Shown here: positions 28,974 to 37,061 of the stretch, in pieces
Numbering within the stretch: position 1 is the first letter of the stretch
Layout of the letters: every line of letters begins with the position of its first letter
Assembly: GCF_006980715.1 (NCBI RefSeq)
Contig: NZ_SBHN01000005.1
Coordinates: 170,834 to 234,833, forward strand
DNA: 64,000 bases
Reading direction: 5' to 3'
From: Telmatospirillum sp. J64-1
Lineage (GTDB): Bacteria; Pseudomonadota; Alphaproteobacteria; Rhodospirillales; Magnetospirillaceae
The notes under the pieces: model-generated
The model's database searches: none
Seen by the model: only the letters and a program-made list of their open reading frames with translations
Told to the model about the DNA's origin: nothing
Position numbers and translations under genes: made by a program

Positions 28974-29486
28974 TCACTCCTCTTCCCAGGCTCCGTCCTT
29001 CTCCAGACCGCGCAGATAAGCGGTCATCTTGCCGATCACCCGGTCCATGCAGGCCTGCTCCTCCTCGGTCAGCTGCTCCAGCAGCTTGGCTTCATAGCCA
29101 AGTGCCCGGGGCACGATCTGGCGGTAGACGTCCCAGCCCTTGTCCGTGAGGCTGATCAGGGCGCGGCGGCGGTCGGTTTCGTCGACGCGGCGGTCGATCA
29201 GCCCGGCGGATTGCAGCCGTGTCAGCGCACGGCTGGCTTGGACCTTGTCGATATTGCTGGTCTCGACGAGGTCGTTGGCATAGATCGCCTTGCCCTGCCC
29301 CAGGCTGGCCATGACCCGCCATTCCGGCACGCTCAATCCGAAACGGTCGCGATAGGCCCGCGCCACCGAGCGGCTGACCAGATGGGCCAGCACGGCAAGG
29401 CGGTAGGGAACGAAATGTTCCAGTTCCAGGACCGGATGGTCGGAGACCTGCGCCGGGGCGGAATGTTCACCTGACTTGTTCTTCAT
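28974..29486 (-). CDS. MarR family transcriptional regulator
   Basis: Protein of 170 aa with a winged helix-turn-helix: LSVPEWRVMASLGQGKAIYANDLVETSNIDKVQASRALTRLQSAGLIDRRVDETDRRRALISLTDKG (wing with DxRRxxI). Dimerisation helices flank it. The ATG at 29486 is one option; an in-frame ATG at 29513 would add nine residues and neither has a strong ribosome site. A palindrome at 29534-29549 may be its operator. Target genes unknown; divergent from the lipoprotein gene. Confidence 0.9.
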   Translation of the reverse strand: MKNKSGEHSAPAQVSDHPVLELEHFVPYRLAVLAHLVSRSVARAYRDRFGLSVPEWRVMASLGQGKAIYANDLVETSNIDKVQASRALTRLQSAGLIDRRVDETDRRRALISLTDKGWDVYRQIVPRALGYEAKLLEQLTEEEQACMDRVIGKMTAYLRGLEKDGAWEEE

Positions 29487-29533
29487 CGGAAACCGATCTG
29501 CATCCTGCTGCATGTCCGGAAGGCAGCCCGGAA

Positions 29534-29549
29534 TGTTTCAACTGCAACA
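29534..29549. promoter_or_regulatory. Candidate MarR operator
   Basis: TGTTTCAACTGCAACA, symmetric at 12 of 16 positions (TGTT.CA..TG.AACA), lying 20-50 bases upstream of the alternative marR starts. Confidence 0.45.
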
Positions 29550-29592
29550 TAACATCGGCCATGCTTCGGAAGAAGCAGTTGATTGCTCGAAG

Positions 29593-29620
29593 GGAACAAC
29601 AGCGGCCTCAAAAACGTTTT
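29593..29620 (+). promoter_or_regulatory. EcfG-type general-stress promoter
   Basis: GGAAC (29593-29597), 17-bp spacer, CGTTTT (29615-29620). This matches the consensus GGAAC-N16/17-CGTT used by EcfG sigma factors in the alphaproteobacterial general stress response. It lies 31 bases before the lipoprotein start. Confidence 0.7.
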
Positions 29621-29651
29621 CCAGGCATGAACAATCCCACAGGAGGATGAG

Positions 29652-29897
29652 ATGCCACGACTTCCCGCTGTTGCCCTCGTGATGCTGGCCGGGCTCGGTC
29701 TGGCCGCCTGCGGAAACACCACCCAGGACCGCGCCCTCAGCGGTGCCGGGATCGGCGCGGCCACCGGCGGCGCCCTGGGGGCAGTGACCGGCAACAATGT
29801 CGGTACCGGCGCTCTGCTAGGGGGCGCGGCCGGCGCGGCGGCCGGCGGCCTGACCACCCGCGACCAAATCGACCTGGGCGATCCCGTCTGGCGTTGA
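29652..29897 (+). CDS. Small glycine-zipper lipoprotein
   Basis: Protein of 81 aa with a lipoprotein signal and lipobox LAAC (Cys20), followed by a Gly/Ala-rich zipper (GAGIGAATGGALGAVTGNNVGTGALLGGAAGAAAGG) that resembles YMGG/Gly-zipper outer-membrane proteins (OsmB/SlyB-like in style). AGGAGG before the ATG. Preceded by an EcfG-type promoter, so probably stress-induced. Likely an envelope-stability factor, function inferred only from composition. Confidence 0.8.
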   Translation: MPRLPAVALVMLAGLGLAACGNTTQDRALSGAGIGAATGGALGAVTGNNVGTGALLGGAAGAAAGGLTTRDQIDLGDPVWR

Positions 29898-29920
29898 TCG
29901 GCCATCTTGGGTGAAGACTT

Positions 29921-29959
29921 GCGGGACGCTTTTCATATGAGAAGCGTCCCCTCTTTTTT
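29921..29959 (+). terminator. Rho-independent terminator after lipoprotein gene
   Basis: 12-bp stem GGGACGCTTTTC / GAGAAGCGTCCC (29923-29934 with 29939-29950, one G-T pair), ATAT loop, then CTC and six Ts. Confidence 0.9.
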
Positions 29960-30138
29960 CCGCCCCTCATTCATCGGAAAAATCGATCATACGCATAGAG
30001 ACAACTCATTAGAGGGATCAGCGGCGGTAGGCTATCTTCAAGGGGAAGATTACTTAAGGCGATGAAACCTCTTGGCGATTCCCCGCCTTGGTGTTTCCAT
30101 TCCACTACCTATTTCCATATAGAGGATAAGGGATAACC

Positions 30139-30633
30139 ATGAGCAAGAAAGTTTCCTCCCCCGCCGGAAAGATCGATATCGGTATCAGCGAAGAGAACCG
30201 TCGTGCCATCGGCGAAGGGCTGTCCCGTCTCCTGGCCGATACTTATACCCTTTATCTCAAGACCCATAACTTCCACTGGAACGTCACCGGGCCGATGTTC
30301 AACACGCTGCATCTGATGTTCGAGCAGCAGTACAACGAACTGGCCCTGGGTGTCGACGCCATCGCCGAGCGCATCCGCGCCCTGGGCTTCCCCGCCCCCG
30401 GCTCCTATCGCCAGTTCGCCGACCTGACCTGCATCGAAGAGGAAACCGGCGTGCCGTCGGCCGAGGAGATGATCGCCCAGTTGGTGCGCGACCAGGAAGC
30501 GGTGGTGCGGACCGCCCGCTCCATCTTCCCGCTGGCCGACGAGGCCCATGACGAACCCACCGCCGATCTGCTGACCCAGCGCATGCAGATCCATGAAAAG
30601 ACCGCCTGGATGCTGCGCAGCCTGCTGGGCTGA
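30139..30633 (+). CDS. dps: Dps-family DNA-protection / ferritin-like protein
   Basis: Protein of 164 aa forming a four-helix ferritin-like fold. The ferroxidase signature is visible: [46 protein letters not shown] (His, Asp/Glu at the dimer interface). The lysine-containing N-terminus ([11 protein letters not shown]) could contact DNA. Dodecamers oxidise Fe2+ with H2O2 and shield the chromosome. Sits between two strong stem-loops as its own unit. No clear EcfG or OxyR site was seen upstream. Confidence 0.93.
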   Translation: MSKKVSSPAGKIDIGISEENRRAIGEGLSRLLADTYTLYLKTHNFHWNVTGPMFNTLHLMFEQQYNELALGVDAIAERIRALGFPAPGSYRQFADLTCIEEETGVPSAEEMIAQLVRDQEAVVRTARSIFPLADEAHDEPTADLLTQRMQIHEKTAWMLRSLLG

Positions 30634-30662
30634 GCACTTCCCCGTCTTCATCTCCGTCCTGC

Positions 30663-30694
30663 CGGGCAGTTTCCACTGCGGTGGAAACTGCCCG
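30663..30694 (+). terminator. Strong stem-loop after dps
   Basis: Perfect 14-bp stem CGGGCAGTTTCCAC / GTGGAAACTGCCCG (30663-30676 with 30681-30694), TGCG loop, no T-tract. Probably a terminator or mRNA 3-prime stabiliser. Confidence 0.65.
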
Positions 30695-30746
30695 AACTCC
30701 CCAGCCGTTCTCCTTCCAAGCCCCCCAGGATAATAGAGGTTCAAGG

Positions 30747-31553
30747 ATGATCTCCGCTGTCGCCGCCTTCTTCGACGGCCTCACGACCTTTCAGGCCGGC
30801 GTCTTGGCGAGCTTCCTGGCCGGCTTGGGAGCGGGATTCGGGGCCTTGCCCGTGATGGTGCTGCGTAACCTGACGCAGAAGACCCAGGACGTCATGCTGG
30901 GCTTTGCCGCCGGGATCATGCTTGCCGCCTCCGCCTTCTCGCTGATCCTGCCCGGCATCGAGGAAGCCTCGCCGCGCTGGGGCGAGGTCACCGGCTCGCT
31001 GGTGGTCGGCCTCAGCGTGATGATCGGCGCAGCGGGCCTGTGGCTGATGCACCGGCATCTGCCGCACGAACATTTCATCAAGGGCCGCGACGACATCAGC
31101 AGCAAGACGCTGAAACGGCTGTGGATGTTCATCATCGCCATCACGCTGCACAACTTCCCCGAAGGGCTGGCGGTCGGCGTCGGCTTCGGCACCGAGAATG
31201 TGGGCGGCGGCCTGACCCTCATGACCGCCATCTTCCTCCAGAACCTGCCCGAGGGCCTGATCGTCGCCATGGCCTTCGCCGGGCTGGGCTACAAGCGCAG
31301 CACCGCCGTGCTGCTGGCCCTGGCGACCGGCTTGGTCGAAACCGTCGGCGGCGTGGTCGGCGCGGGCGTGATCACCCTGTCCATGGCCATGCTGCCCATG
31401 GCCCTGGCCTTTGCCGGCGGCGCGATGATCTTCGTGGTCAGCCACGAAGTCATCCCGGAAACCCACCGCAACGGCTTCGAGACCCCTGCCACCTTCGGCC
31501 TGACCGGCGGCTTCGTGCTGATGACCATCCTGGATGTGGCGCTCGACGTCTGA
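30747..31553 (+). CDS. ZIP family metal transporter
   Basis: Inner-membrane transporter of 268 aa with about eight helices. The metal-site motifs are HNFPEG (residues 135-140, TM4) and QNLPEG (165-170, TM5), with a His-containing loop HRHLPHEHF (102-110) between TM3 and TM4. Likely imports Zn2+ or related divalent ions (ZupT-like). The ATG at 30747 follows GAGG. Placed next to dps; a joint role in metal/oxidative stress is possible but not shown. Confidence 0.9.
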   Translation: MISAVAAFFDGLTTFQAGVLASFLAGLGAGFGALPVMVLRNLTQKTQDVMLGFAAGIMLAASAFSLILPGIEEASPRWGEVTGSLVVGLSVMIGAAGLWLMHRHLPHEHFIKGRDDISSKTLKRLWMFIIAITLHNFPEGLAVGVGFGTENVGGGLTLMTAIFLQNLPEGLIVAMAFAGLGYKRSTAVLLALATGLVETVGGVVGAGVITLSMAMLPMALAFAGGAMIFVVSHEVIPETHRNGFETPATFGLTGGFVLMTILDVALDV

Positions 31554-31567
31554 TCGGCGCCCTCCGG

Positions 31568-31891
31568 CTATTTCAGCCGCACCGCTGTACCGTTGGCCGA
31601 GACCATCAGCATGGTCTTACGGTCGCCGCCGATGATCTCGTAATCCAGGTCGATCCCCACCACGGCATCCGCGCCCAGAGCGCGGGCCTGTTCGGCAAGA
31701 TCGTCCAACGCCTTTCTCTTGGCCTCGGCGAACAATTTCTCGTAGGAACCGCTGCGCCCGCCGACGATGTCGCGGATATTGGCCAGCATATCGCGGAAGA
31801 CATTGCTGCCCAGCACCGCATCGGCGGAAATGATGCCCAGATAGGCGCTGATCGCCCGGCCTTCGATATTCGGCGTGGTGGTGAGGATCAT
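31568..31891 (-). CDS. YbjQ family heavy-metal-binding-domain protein
   Basis: Protein of 107 aa of the UPF0145/YbjQ family: [65 protein letters not shown], then [15 protein letters not shown]. The fold is a small pentameric alpha/beta protein; its biological role is not established. Convergent with the ZIP gene (14-base gap). Confidence 0.88.
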   Translation of the reverse strand: MILTTTPNIEGRAISAYLGIISADAVLGSNVFRDMLANIRDIVGGRSGSYEKLFAEAKRKALDDLAEQARALGADAVVGIDLDYEIIGGDRKTMLMVSANGTAVRLK

Positions 31892-31943
31892 GACGGCGGC
31901 TCCCTGCTGAATGCCGCCGCCACTCTAGGCTGGAAAAGGGAAC

Positions 31944-31972
31944 AAGAAAAGGGCGCCCCGAAGGCGCCCTGG
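31944..31972 (-). terminator. Terminator of the csbD-like gene
   Basis: Seven-bp GC stem GGGCGCC / GGCGCCC (31951-31957, 31963-31969). Read on the minus strand it ends in TTTTCTTG, directly after the CsbD-family stop. Confidence 0.8.
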
Positions 31973-31979
31973 AAGGGGA

Positions 31980-32177
31980 TCAGTGCCTGGATTCCCAATC
32001 ACTGACCTGGCGTTCGGCCTCTTCCTTGCCGATGCCGTAGCGTTCCTGGATCTTGCCGACGAGTTCGTCGCGATGGCCGCCCATGCGCTCCATGTCGTCG
32101 TCGGTCAGGTTGCCCCATTGCTGCTTGATCTTGCCCCTGAACTGCTTCCAGTTCCCGGAAATCTGATCCCAATTCAT
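31980..32177 (-). CDS. CsbD family stress protein
   Basis: Protein of 65 aa: MNWDQISGNWKQFRGKIKQQWGNLTDDD is the diagnostic CsbD start, followed by a second helix GGHRDELVGKIQERYGIGKEEAERQVSDWE. Small hydrophilic helical proteins of this family are induced by general stress; their mechanism is unknown. The ATG at 32177 follows GGGAGG (cacgggaggcgcaag). A much longer open frame upstream is antisense to DUF2254 and not coding. Confidence 0.92.
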   Translation of the reverse strand: MNWDQISGNWKQFRGKIKQQWGNLTDDDMERMGGHRDELVGKIQERYGIGKEEAERQVSDWESRH

Positions 32178-32245
32178 CTTGCGCCTCCCGTGTAAAGGCC
32201 GGTCTCGAGTGGTTAACACCCGAAACGCCGGAATGTTGCCCGGCA

Positions 32246-32274
32246 AGAACAAAAGAGGCAGTTTCCTTCGTTTT
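32246..32274 (+). promoter_or_regulatory. Imperfect EcfG-like promoter before DUF2254 gene
   Basis: AGAAC (one mismatch to GGAAC), 18-bp spacer, CGTTTT (32269-32274), 26 bases before the start codon. Weaker than the three perfect matches elsewhere. Confidence 0.3.
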
Positions 32275-32300
32275 CCTGCCATCCTGCCCACCTTTCCCGC

Positions 32301-33641
32301 ATGTGGGCACGCTGGCGCTATATCCATTACCTGGTCCTGAACAGCTTCTGGTTCCTGCCGGGCCTTTTGGTCCTGGGCAGCATCCTGCTCTGCGCCCTGA
32401 CCTTCCACCTGGACGAAAGCGCCTGGAGCGGGGTGTTGCGGAAGCACAACCTGATCTGGATCGGCACTTTCGACGGCGAAGGAGCGCGTCAGGTCCTGTC
32501 CACCACCACCGGCTCGCTGGTGACCGCCACCAGCCTGGTCTTTTCCATGACCCTGGTCTCGATGACGCTGGCCTCGTCGCAGCTGGGGCCCAGGCTGCTG
32601 CGCATCTTCATGGCCAGCCGCCTGACGCAGACGGTGCTGGGCATCTTCGTCGGCACGGTGATCTTCAACGTGCTGGCCCTGACGGTGGTGACCGGCGACG
32701 CAGCGGACGTGCCGATGATCTCCCTCACCGTCGCCATGGTGCTGGCGATCATCAGCTTCATCCTGCTGGTGGTCTTCATCCACCATGTCTCCAGGTCCAT
32801 CCAGGCCGATACCATGATCGCCATCGTCAGCAAAGAACTGGACGAACTGATCGCCCAGACCTTCCTGCCGGACCCGCCGCAAGACCGGGAAATGGAAGGG
32901 CTTCCCGCCGATTTCCAGGACAAGGCCGTCGTCCTGCCCGCCCATGCCACCGGCTATATCCAGACGGTGGAGATCGCGCCGCTGCTGAAGGCGGCGGTCA
33001 AGCATGACGCCGTCCTGCACCTGACCCGGCGGCCCGGGCATTTCATCGTCAAGGACGGCATCCTGGCCCAGCTCGTCGCCCCCAAGGACGCCGTCGCCCC
33101 CATGCGCAAGGCGCTGCACGACGCCACCGCCATCGGCGCGACCCGCACGCCCGCGCAGGACCTGGAATTCGCCCTGTCGGCACTGGTGGAGATCGCCCTG
33201 CGAGCCCTGTCGCCCAGCCTCAACGACAGCAAGACGGCCATCGTCTGCATCGACCGCCTGACCGGCTCATTGGCCATGGCGATGAAATGCCACCCGCCCC
33301 CGTCCGGATGCCTGGGCGAAGACGGCAAGCTGCGCCTGATGCGCGATCAAGTGACCTTCGGGGGAATGCTCGACAGCGCCTTCGACCAGATACGCCAGAA
33401 TGCCGCCGGGAATGTGGGAGTGATCATCCGCCTGATCGAGGCCCTGACGGCCCTGACAGCGTTCATTTCCTTGCCCGAACATGCCGAAGCCATCGCCCGC
33501 CATGCCTCGATGATCGAGCGGCTGGCCGAGGACATTACCGAACCTTACGACAAGGAAGACGTGCAGCGCCGCCTAAGGGCCATGCATACGGCGATGCAGG
33601 CCGCCCAGGATGAAGCTCAAAAGAAGAAGCCGGGAACGTAG
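32301..33641 (+). CDS. DUF2254 family membrane protein
   Basis: Protein of 446 aa. It starts with four predicted membrane helices (about residues 14-35, 60-80, 105-125 and 135-160) including the family-typical VLSTTTGSLVTATSLVFSMTLVSMTLASSQLGPRLL. A large cytoplasmic part holds FALSALVEIALRALSPSLNDSKTAIVCIDRL. Function unknown; often found with envelope and stress genes. Little ribosome-site signal before the ATG. Divergent from the csbD-like gene, with which it shares a 123-base promoter region. Confidence 0.88.
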   Translation: MWARWRYIHYLVLNSFWFLPGLLVLGSILLCALTFHLDESAWSGVLRKHNLIWIGTFDGEGARQVLSTTTGSLVTATSLVFSMTLVSMTLASSQLGPRLLRIFMASRLTQTVLGIFVGTVIFNVLALTVVTGDAADVPMISLTVAMVLAIISFILLVVFIHHVSRSIQADTMIAIVSKELDELIAQTFLPDPPQDREMEGLPADFQDKAVVLPAHATGYIQTVEIAPLLKAAVKHDAVLHLTRRPGHFIVKDGILAQLVAPKDAVAPMRKALHDATAIGATRTPAQDLEFALSALVEIALRALSPSLNDSKTAIVCIDRLTGSLAMAMKCHPPPSGCLGEDGKLRLMRDQVTFGGMLDSAFDQIRQNAAGNVGVIIRLIEALTALTAFISLPEHAEAIARHASMIERLAEDITEPYDKEDVQRRLRAMHTAMQAAQDEAQKKKPGT

Positions 33642-34104
33642 ATCGTTCGACAGGAAATTCCCGCTTTCGCGGGAGTGGCGACGGGAAAATTCCGCGGCCC
33701 GTCAGCCGCGCCGGGGTTCCCAGGACCGCAGGCGGGGAAAGCCCAGGCCCAGAAGAGAGGGGAAGACGGCCGTGCGCTGGCTATACGCGGCATGGCGTCC
33801 TTCAGCCTTTTGCTCGGCCGCACCACCCTTGTCTTCCTCTTCCTCGCCTTGAAAGAAGTCACGCAGATCAGCCGGTCCAAGCATCGCTCATCCCCTTTGG
33901 TTCGCCACTATGACTGTTGGAGCTATCCCCCAACGAATGCCCTATCCTTTTTGCTCCCTCTTTCAAATTCTGTCAAACATCAAAGCCTTAAAGAAATAAA
34001 ATTTCCCGACCTCTCTCCTTGGTCCTTTCCCCGGACGGGATCTTGGCCGGTAAAAAAGACGAACCATCTCAAACGGATAGAGAAGGTCATAAGGAGGAAC
34101 CCCA
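33642..34104. other. Long intergenic region with palindrome and AT-rich leader
   Basis: About 460 bases. The left part carries the CCCGC-TTTC-GCGGG palindrome (33658-33674) and GC-rich sequence. The right part (33900-34090) is markedly AT-rich with pyrimidine tracts and probably carries the promoter for the 93-aa gene. A minus-strand frame 33702-33884 (60 codons, acidic start, GGGGA before its ATG) is possible but unsupported. Confidence 0.5.
33658..33674. repeat. Extragenic palindrome, CCCGC-TTTC-GCGGG family
   Basis: TTCCCGC-TTTC-GCGGGA, second copy of the dispersed palindrome family, 16 bases after the DUF2254 stop. Followed by GACGGGAAAA; the 22766 copy is followed by the similar GACGCGGGAAAA. 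Confidence 0.7.
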
Positions 34105-34386
34105 ATGGCGACTGCCATCAGCCACGAAGATTCACTGGCCCGCGTCATGCGTGCCGTCTGTGACGACAAGGGCTTGGTGCTGGGAATGATCGATGAACGG
34201 AAAAGCCTGCGCAGCGACCTTCACTTCACCACCGATCAGCTTCGCATGCTGGTCCGCACGCTGAACGCCGCCCATGCCGAGGTGGAGCTGAAACTCCGTG
34301 GCGAGGACGTCGAGAAATGCCAGACCGTCGGCGATCTGGCCCGCATCACCTGGGAGCATATCCCCGAGCAATACCGGGTCTCGTGA
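34105..34386 (+). CDS. Hypothetical protein, 93 aa
   Basis: Small soluble protein: MATAISHEDSLARVMRAVCDDKGLVLGMIDERKSLRSDL, then a helix LRMLVRTLNAAHAEVELKLRGEDVEKCQTVGDLARITWEHIPE. The AGGAGG before the ATG (aaggaggaacccca) and the codon use support it as a real gene. Not recognised. The C-terminal part, ending in a VGDLARITWEHI segment, resembles short acyl-carrier-like helical proteins only superficially. Convergent with msrA across a shared terminator. Confidence 0.75.
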   Translation: MATAISHEDSLARVMRAVCDDKGLVLGMIDERKSLRSDLHFTTDQLRMLVRTLNAAHAEVELKLRGEDVEKCQTVGDLARITWEHIPEQYRVS

Positions 34387-34398
34387 TGGCATGAAAAT

Positions 34399-34437
34399 GG
34401 GCGTGAGGAGGAAATCCTCCCTCACGCCCTTCTCTTT
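34399..34437. terminator. Bidirectional terminator between 93-aa gene and msrA
   Basis: GGGCGTGAGG-AGGA / TCCT-CCCTCACGCCC (34399-34429, one bulge), followed by TTCTCTTT on the plus strand; a T-containing tract (CATTTTCAT) follows on the minus strand. Confidence 0.75.
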
Positions 34438-34447
34438 ACGGTCAGGC

Positions 34448-34921
34448 TCAGATCCCGCAGGAGGCCAGGCCGCGTTTTTCCAGATAACGCTGGTGATATT
34501 CCTCGGCCCGCCAGAAGGAAGCGGCGGGCGTGATCTCGGTGACGATCGGCCGGCTGAACCGGCCCGAGCTTTCCAGCCGCTCCTTCGAGCGGCGGGCGGC
34601 TTCGGCCTGTTCCTCGGTATGGGTGAAGATGACCGAGCGGTACTGGCTGCCGACATCCGGCCCCTGGCGGTTCAGCGTGGTCGGATCGTGGATCTGCCAG
34701 AACAGGTCCAGCAGGTCTTCATAGGAAATGCGGGTGGGATCGTACTCCACCTGCACCACCTCGGCATGGCCGGTCCGGTCGGTGCAGACCTGTTCGTAGC
34801 TGGGATTGTCGAGATGGCCGCCCATATAGCCCACGGCGGCATCCACCACGCCGGGCAGGCTGCGGAACTTCACCTCAATGCCCCAGAAGCAGCCCGCTCC
34901 GAAAGTCGCTTTCTCCGTCAT
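34448..34921 (-). CDS. msrA: Peptide-methionine (S)-S-oxide reductase
   Basis: Protein of 157 aa repairing methionine-S-sulfoxide in oxidised proteins. The catalytic motif GAGCFWGIE is at residues 8-16 (Cys11). [31 protein letters not shown] and [26 protein letters not shown] are diagnostic. The C-terminal ASCGI supplies a resolving Cys. No signal peptide, so cytosolic; the thiol comes from thioredoxin. Lies in the stress cluster near dps, csbD and DUF2254. Confidence 0.96.
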   Translation of the reverse strand: MTEKATFGAGCFWGIEVKFRSLPGVVDAAVGYMGGHLDNPSYEQVCTDRTGHAEVVQVEYDPTRISYEDLLDLFWQIHDPTTLNRQGPDVGSQYRSVIFTHTEEQAEAARRSKERLESSGRFSRPIVTEITPAASFWRAEEYHQRYLEKRGLASCGI

Positions 34922-34987
34922 CGCCCTCTCCTTCCTGTCTCGGCGCAGAAGATGGTACGGCGCCGGAAACGAATCCAGCCCGTCTCT

Positions 34988-35395
34988 TTACTTGCGAGCG
35001 TTGTTGATCAGATAGGTGGCGAAATCGGCGGGCTTGACCTTGAGGTCGGGCGTGGGGCCGCCGGACAGGGCGCGCGAGACCAGGATATGGTTCTCCACAT
35101 TGGCCTGCTTGACCTTGAACAATCCCTGCAGCCCCTTGATGCGGGGATAGAGATTGGGATCGACCATCTTTTCCTTGCGGCCCAGACGCTCGATCACCTC
35201 CTCTTCCGTCAGGGCTTCCTCGACCTCCTGCTTCTTGACCAAAGTCCAGTCGCTTTCACCGGCCCAGTCGGCGGATTTGACCATCTCGGCGGGGGCATCC
35301 TCGACGCAGCCGACCTTGTAGACATGCTTGCCCAGGCCCACATCGGCCGCCCATTTCGACAACTTCACGCTACGCGCCACATACAGAACCGGCAT
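34988..35395 (-). CDS. Hypothetical protein, 135 aa
   Basis: Soluble protein starting MPVLYVARSVKLSKWAADVGLGKHVYKVGCVEDAPAEMVKSADWAGESDWTLVKKQEVEE. The YVARS and YKVGCVED spacing recalls the two strands of GIY-YIG-type nucleases, but the catalytic Arg/Glu set is not evident, so I do not assign it. The C-terminal half (ANVENHILVSRALSGGPTPDLKVKPADFATYLINNARK) is basic. An open frame extends far upstream but antisense to the nucleotidyltransferase gene; the ATG at 35395 is the most plausible start. Divergent from that gene. Confidence 0.7.
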   Translation of the reverse strand: MPVLYVARSVKLSKWAADVGLGKHVYKVGCVEDAPAEMVKSADWAGESDWTLVKKQEVEEALTEEEVIERLGRKEKMVDPNLYPRIKGLQGLFKVKQANVENHILVSRALSGGPTPDLKVKPADFATYLINNARK

Positions 35396-35551
35396 CGCTT
35401 CTTTCCGCTGGTGCAAAGCCGTCATCATGCCGCGCTCTTTCCCGCAGCGGAAGAGGAGAACCCGACTGCCCCGTAAGTGTTGAAGACAATGACGCCGCCG
35501 GATGCGGCCCGGAAGGCGTGACCCGACCTCAAGCCGCATGACGGGGACTTC

Positions 35552-36337
35552 ATGACGACCCATACACAGCATGGTCAGACCCAGCGTGGCACGGAAATGT
35601 CGTCGCCCGAAGCCGAAGCCTTCTACGTGGCCAGCTTGAAGGAGCTGACGGCTTCGGGCGTGCCTTTCCTCCTGGGCGGCACCTATGCGGTACGCGCCTA
35701 TACCGGCATCAACCGCCCCACCAAGGATATCGACGTCTTCTGCAAGGCCGGCGATTATACCCGCATCCTCAGCCATTTCCGCGACCTGGGCTGGTGCGCC
35801 GAGATCGAGGACGAACGCTGGCTGGCCAAGGTCCATCAGGGGCCGCACTTCTTCGATGTGATCTTCAATTCGACCACCGCGCTGACCCCGGTGACGGAGC
35901 AATGGTTCGCCGAGGCCCGCACGACGGAAGTTCTGGGCTGCGAGGTGCAGATCACCCCGCCCACCGAACTGGTCTGGTCCAAGGCCTTCATCCAGAACCG
36001 CGACCGCTACGACGGCGCGGACGTGATGCATCTGATCCTCAAGCAGCACGACCAGATCGACTGGGCCCGGCTGCTGGCCTATATGGACCAGTATTGGGAA
36101 GTCCTGATGATCCATGTCCTGAACTTCCGCTTCATCTATCCCAGCGAACGGGACCTGATCCCCGGCTGGGTGCTGGACGAGTTGCTCTCCAGGCTGAACC
36201 GGCGCGCCTCCCTGCCTGCCCCGCGCATCAAGATCTGCCGGGGGCGGCTGATGGCCCGCGACGATTACCTGATCGACGTGACGGAATGGGGATTCGCCGA
36301 TGCCGTCGGCGGAGGGGAGAAGATTCATGAAAAATGA
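35552..36337 (+). CDS. Nucleotidyltransferase-fold protein (MNT/AbiEii-like)
   Basis: Protein of 261 aa. GVPFLLGGTYAVRAYTGINRPTKDIDVFC (about residues 36-64) has the GG...DxD arrangement of polymerase-beta-type nucleotidyltransferases (Asp at KDIDVF). A later acidic residue in FFDVIFN (about 108-114) could be the third metal ligand. The rest is helical. Enzymatic target unknown; relatives act on tRNA, proteins or small molecules, and some are toxins. The stop overlaps the start of the metallophosphoesterase gene by 11 bases, so the two are one translational unit. Confidence 0.75.
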   Translation: MTTHTQHGQTQRGTEMSSPEAEAFYVASLKELTASGVPFLLGGTYAVRAYTGINRPTKDIDVFCKAGDYTRILSHFRDLGWCAEIEDERWLAKVHQGPHFFDVIFNSTTALTPVTEQWFAEARTTEVLGCEVQITPPTELVWSKAFIQNRDRYDGADVMHLILKQHDQIDWARLLAYMDQYWEVLMIHVLNFRFIYPSERDLIPGWVLDELLSRLNRRASLPAPRIKICRGRLMARDDYLIDVTEWGFADAVGGGEKIHEK

Positions 36338-37061
36338 GAATGGCACGATGCGAATCGCCGCCATTGGGGACCTCCACGCCTCGACCGACCGGAAGATGGG
36401 GGATTTCCCGCCCTTGCACGACCTTTTCGCCGAAATGTCGGAACGGGCCGACGTCGTCGCCCTGTGCGGCGACCTGACCAATCTGGGCACCATCAAGGAA
36501 GCCGAATTGCTGGGCAAGGAATTGCAGGCCTGCAAGGTCCCGGTCGTGGCGGTGCTTGGCAATCACGACCATGAATGCGGCATCCCGGAAGAGGTGATGC
36601 GCGTCCTCGGCGAGGCCGGTGTCCTGTTTCTCGAAGAACAATCCCATGAAATCAACGGCGTCGGCTTCGCCGGGGTCAAAGGCTTCGCTGGAGGCTTCGA
36701 CCGGCGGATGCTCTCGGCCTTCGGCGAAAGCGCGATCAAGCATTTCGTCGAGGAAGCCGAGATCGAGGCCAAGGCCCTGGAACGCCACCTAGCGGCGCTG
36801 AACTGCGACCGGATCGTCGTGGTGCTGCATTACGCCCCCATCGCCGCCACGGTCGAAGGCGAGCCGCCCGAAATCTTCCCCTTCCTCGGTTCCTCGCGCC
36901 TGGCCGAGGTGATCGACCGCTTCGACGTCGCCGCCGTCTTCCACGGCCATGCCCATCACGGCAGCTTCACCGGGCGCACGCCCAAGGGCATCCCCGTCTA
37001 CAATTGCGCCCAACCGGTCATCAAGGAAGGCGGCAAGCCCTATGCGGTGATCGAGGTCTAG
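36327..37061 (+). CDS. Calcineurin-like metallophosphoesterase
   Basis: Protein of 244 aa with the full motif set: GDLHAS, GDLTN, GNHDHE, VVLHYAP and HGHAHHG. These bind a dinuclear metal centre and hydrolyse phosphoesters. No signal peptide. GGAGGGG nine bases before the ATG at 36327 (MKNENG). Overlaps the nucleotidyltransferase gene by 11 bases, which suggests a modify/unmodify pair. Its stop overlaps the convergent FUSC gene by four bases (CTAG). Substrate unknown. Confidence 0.88.
   Translation: MKNENGTMRIAAIGDLHASTDRKMGDFPPLHDLFAEMSERADVVALCGDLTNLGTIKEAELLGKELQACKVPVVAVLGNHDHECGIPEEVMRVLGEAGVLFLEEQSHEINGVGFAGVKGFAGGFDRRMLSAFGESAIKHFVEEAEIEAKALERHLAALNCDRIVVVLHYAPIAATVEGEPPEIFPFLGSSRLAEVIDRFDVAAVFHGHAHHGSFTGRTPKGIPVYNCAQPVIKEGGKPYAVIEV

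Noticed and set aside
30682..30715. GGAAAC-N17-CGTTCT before the ZIP gene
   Set aside because: The -35 element has an extra A and lies in the dps stem-loop; too weak to call.
33702..33884. 60-codon minus-strand frame starting MLGPADLRDFFQGEEEEDK
   Set aside because: Has a GGGGA site and acidic start but runs into low-complexity Arg/Pro sequence near the palindrome, with no known homologue pattern; insufficient to call a gene.
34988..35395. GIY-YIG nuclease assignment
   Set aside because: Only the strand pattern is similar; catalytic Arg and Glu positions are not convincingly present.
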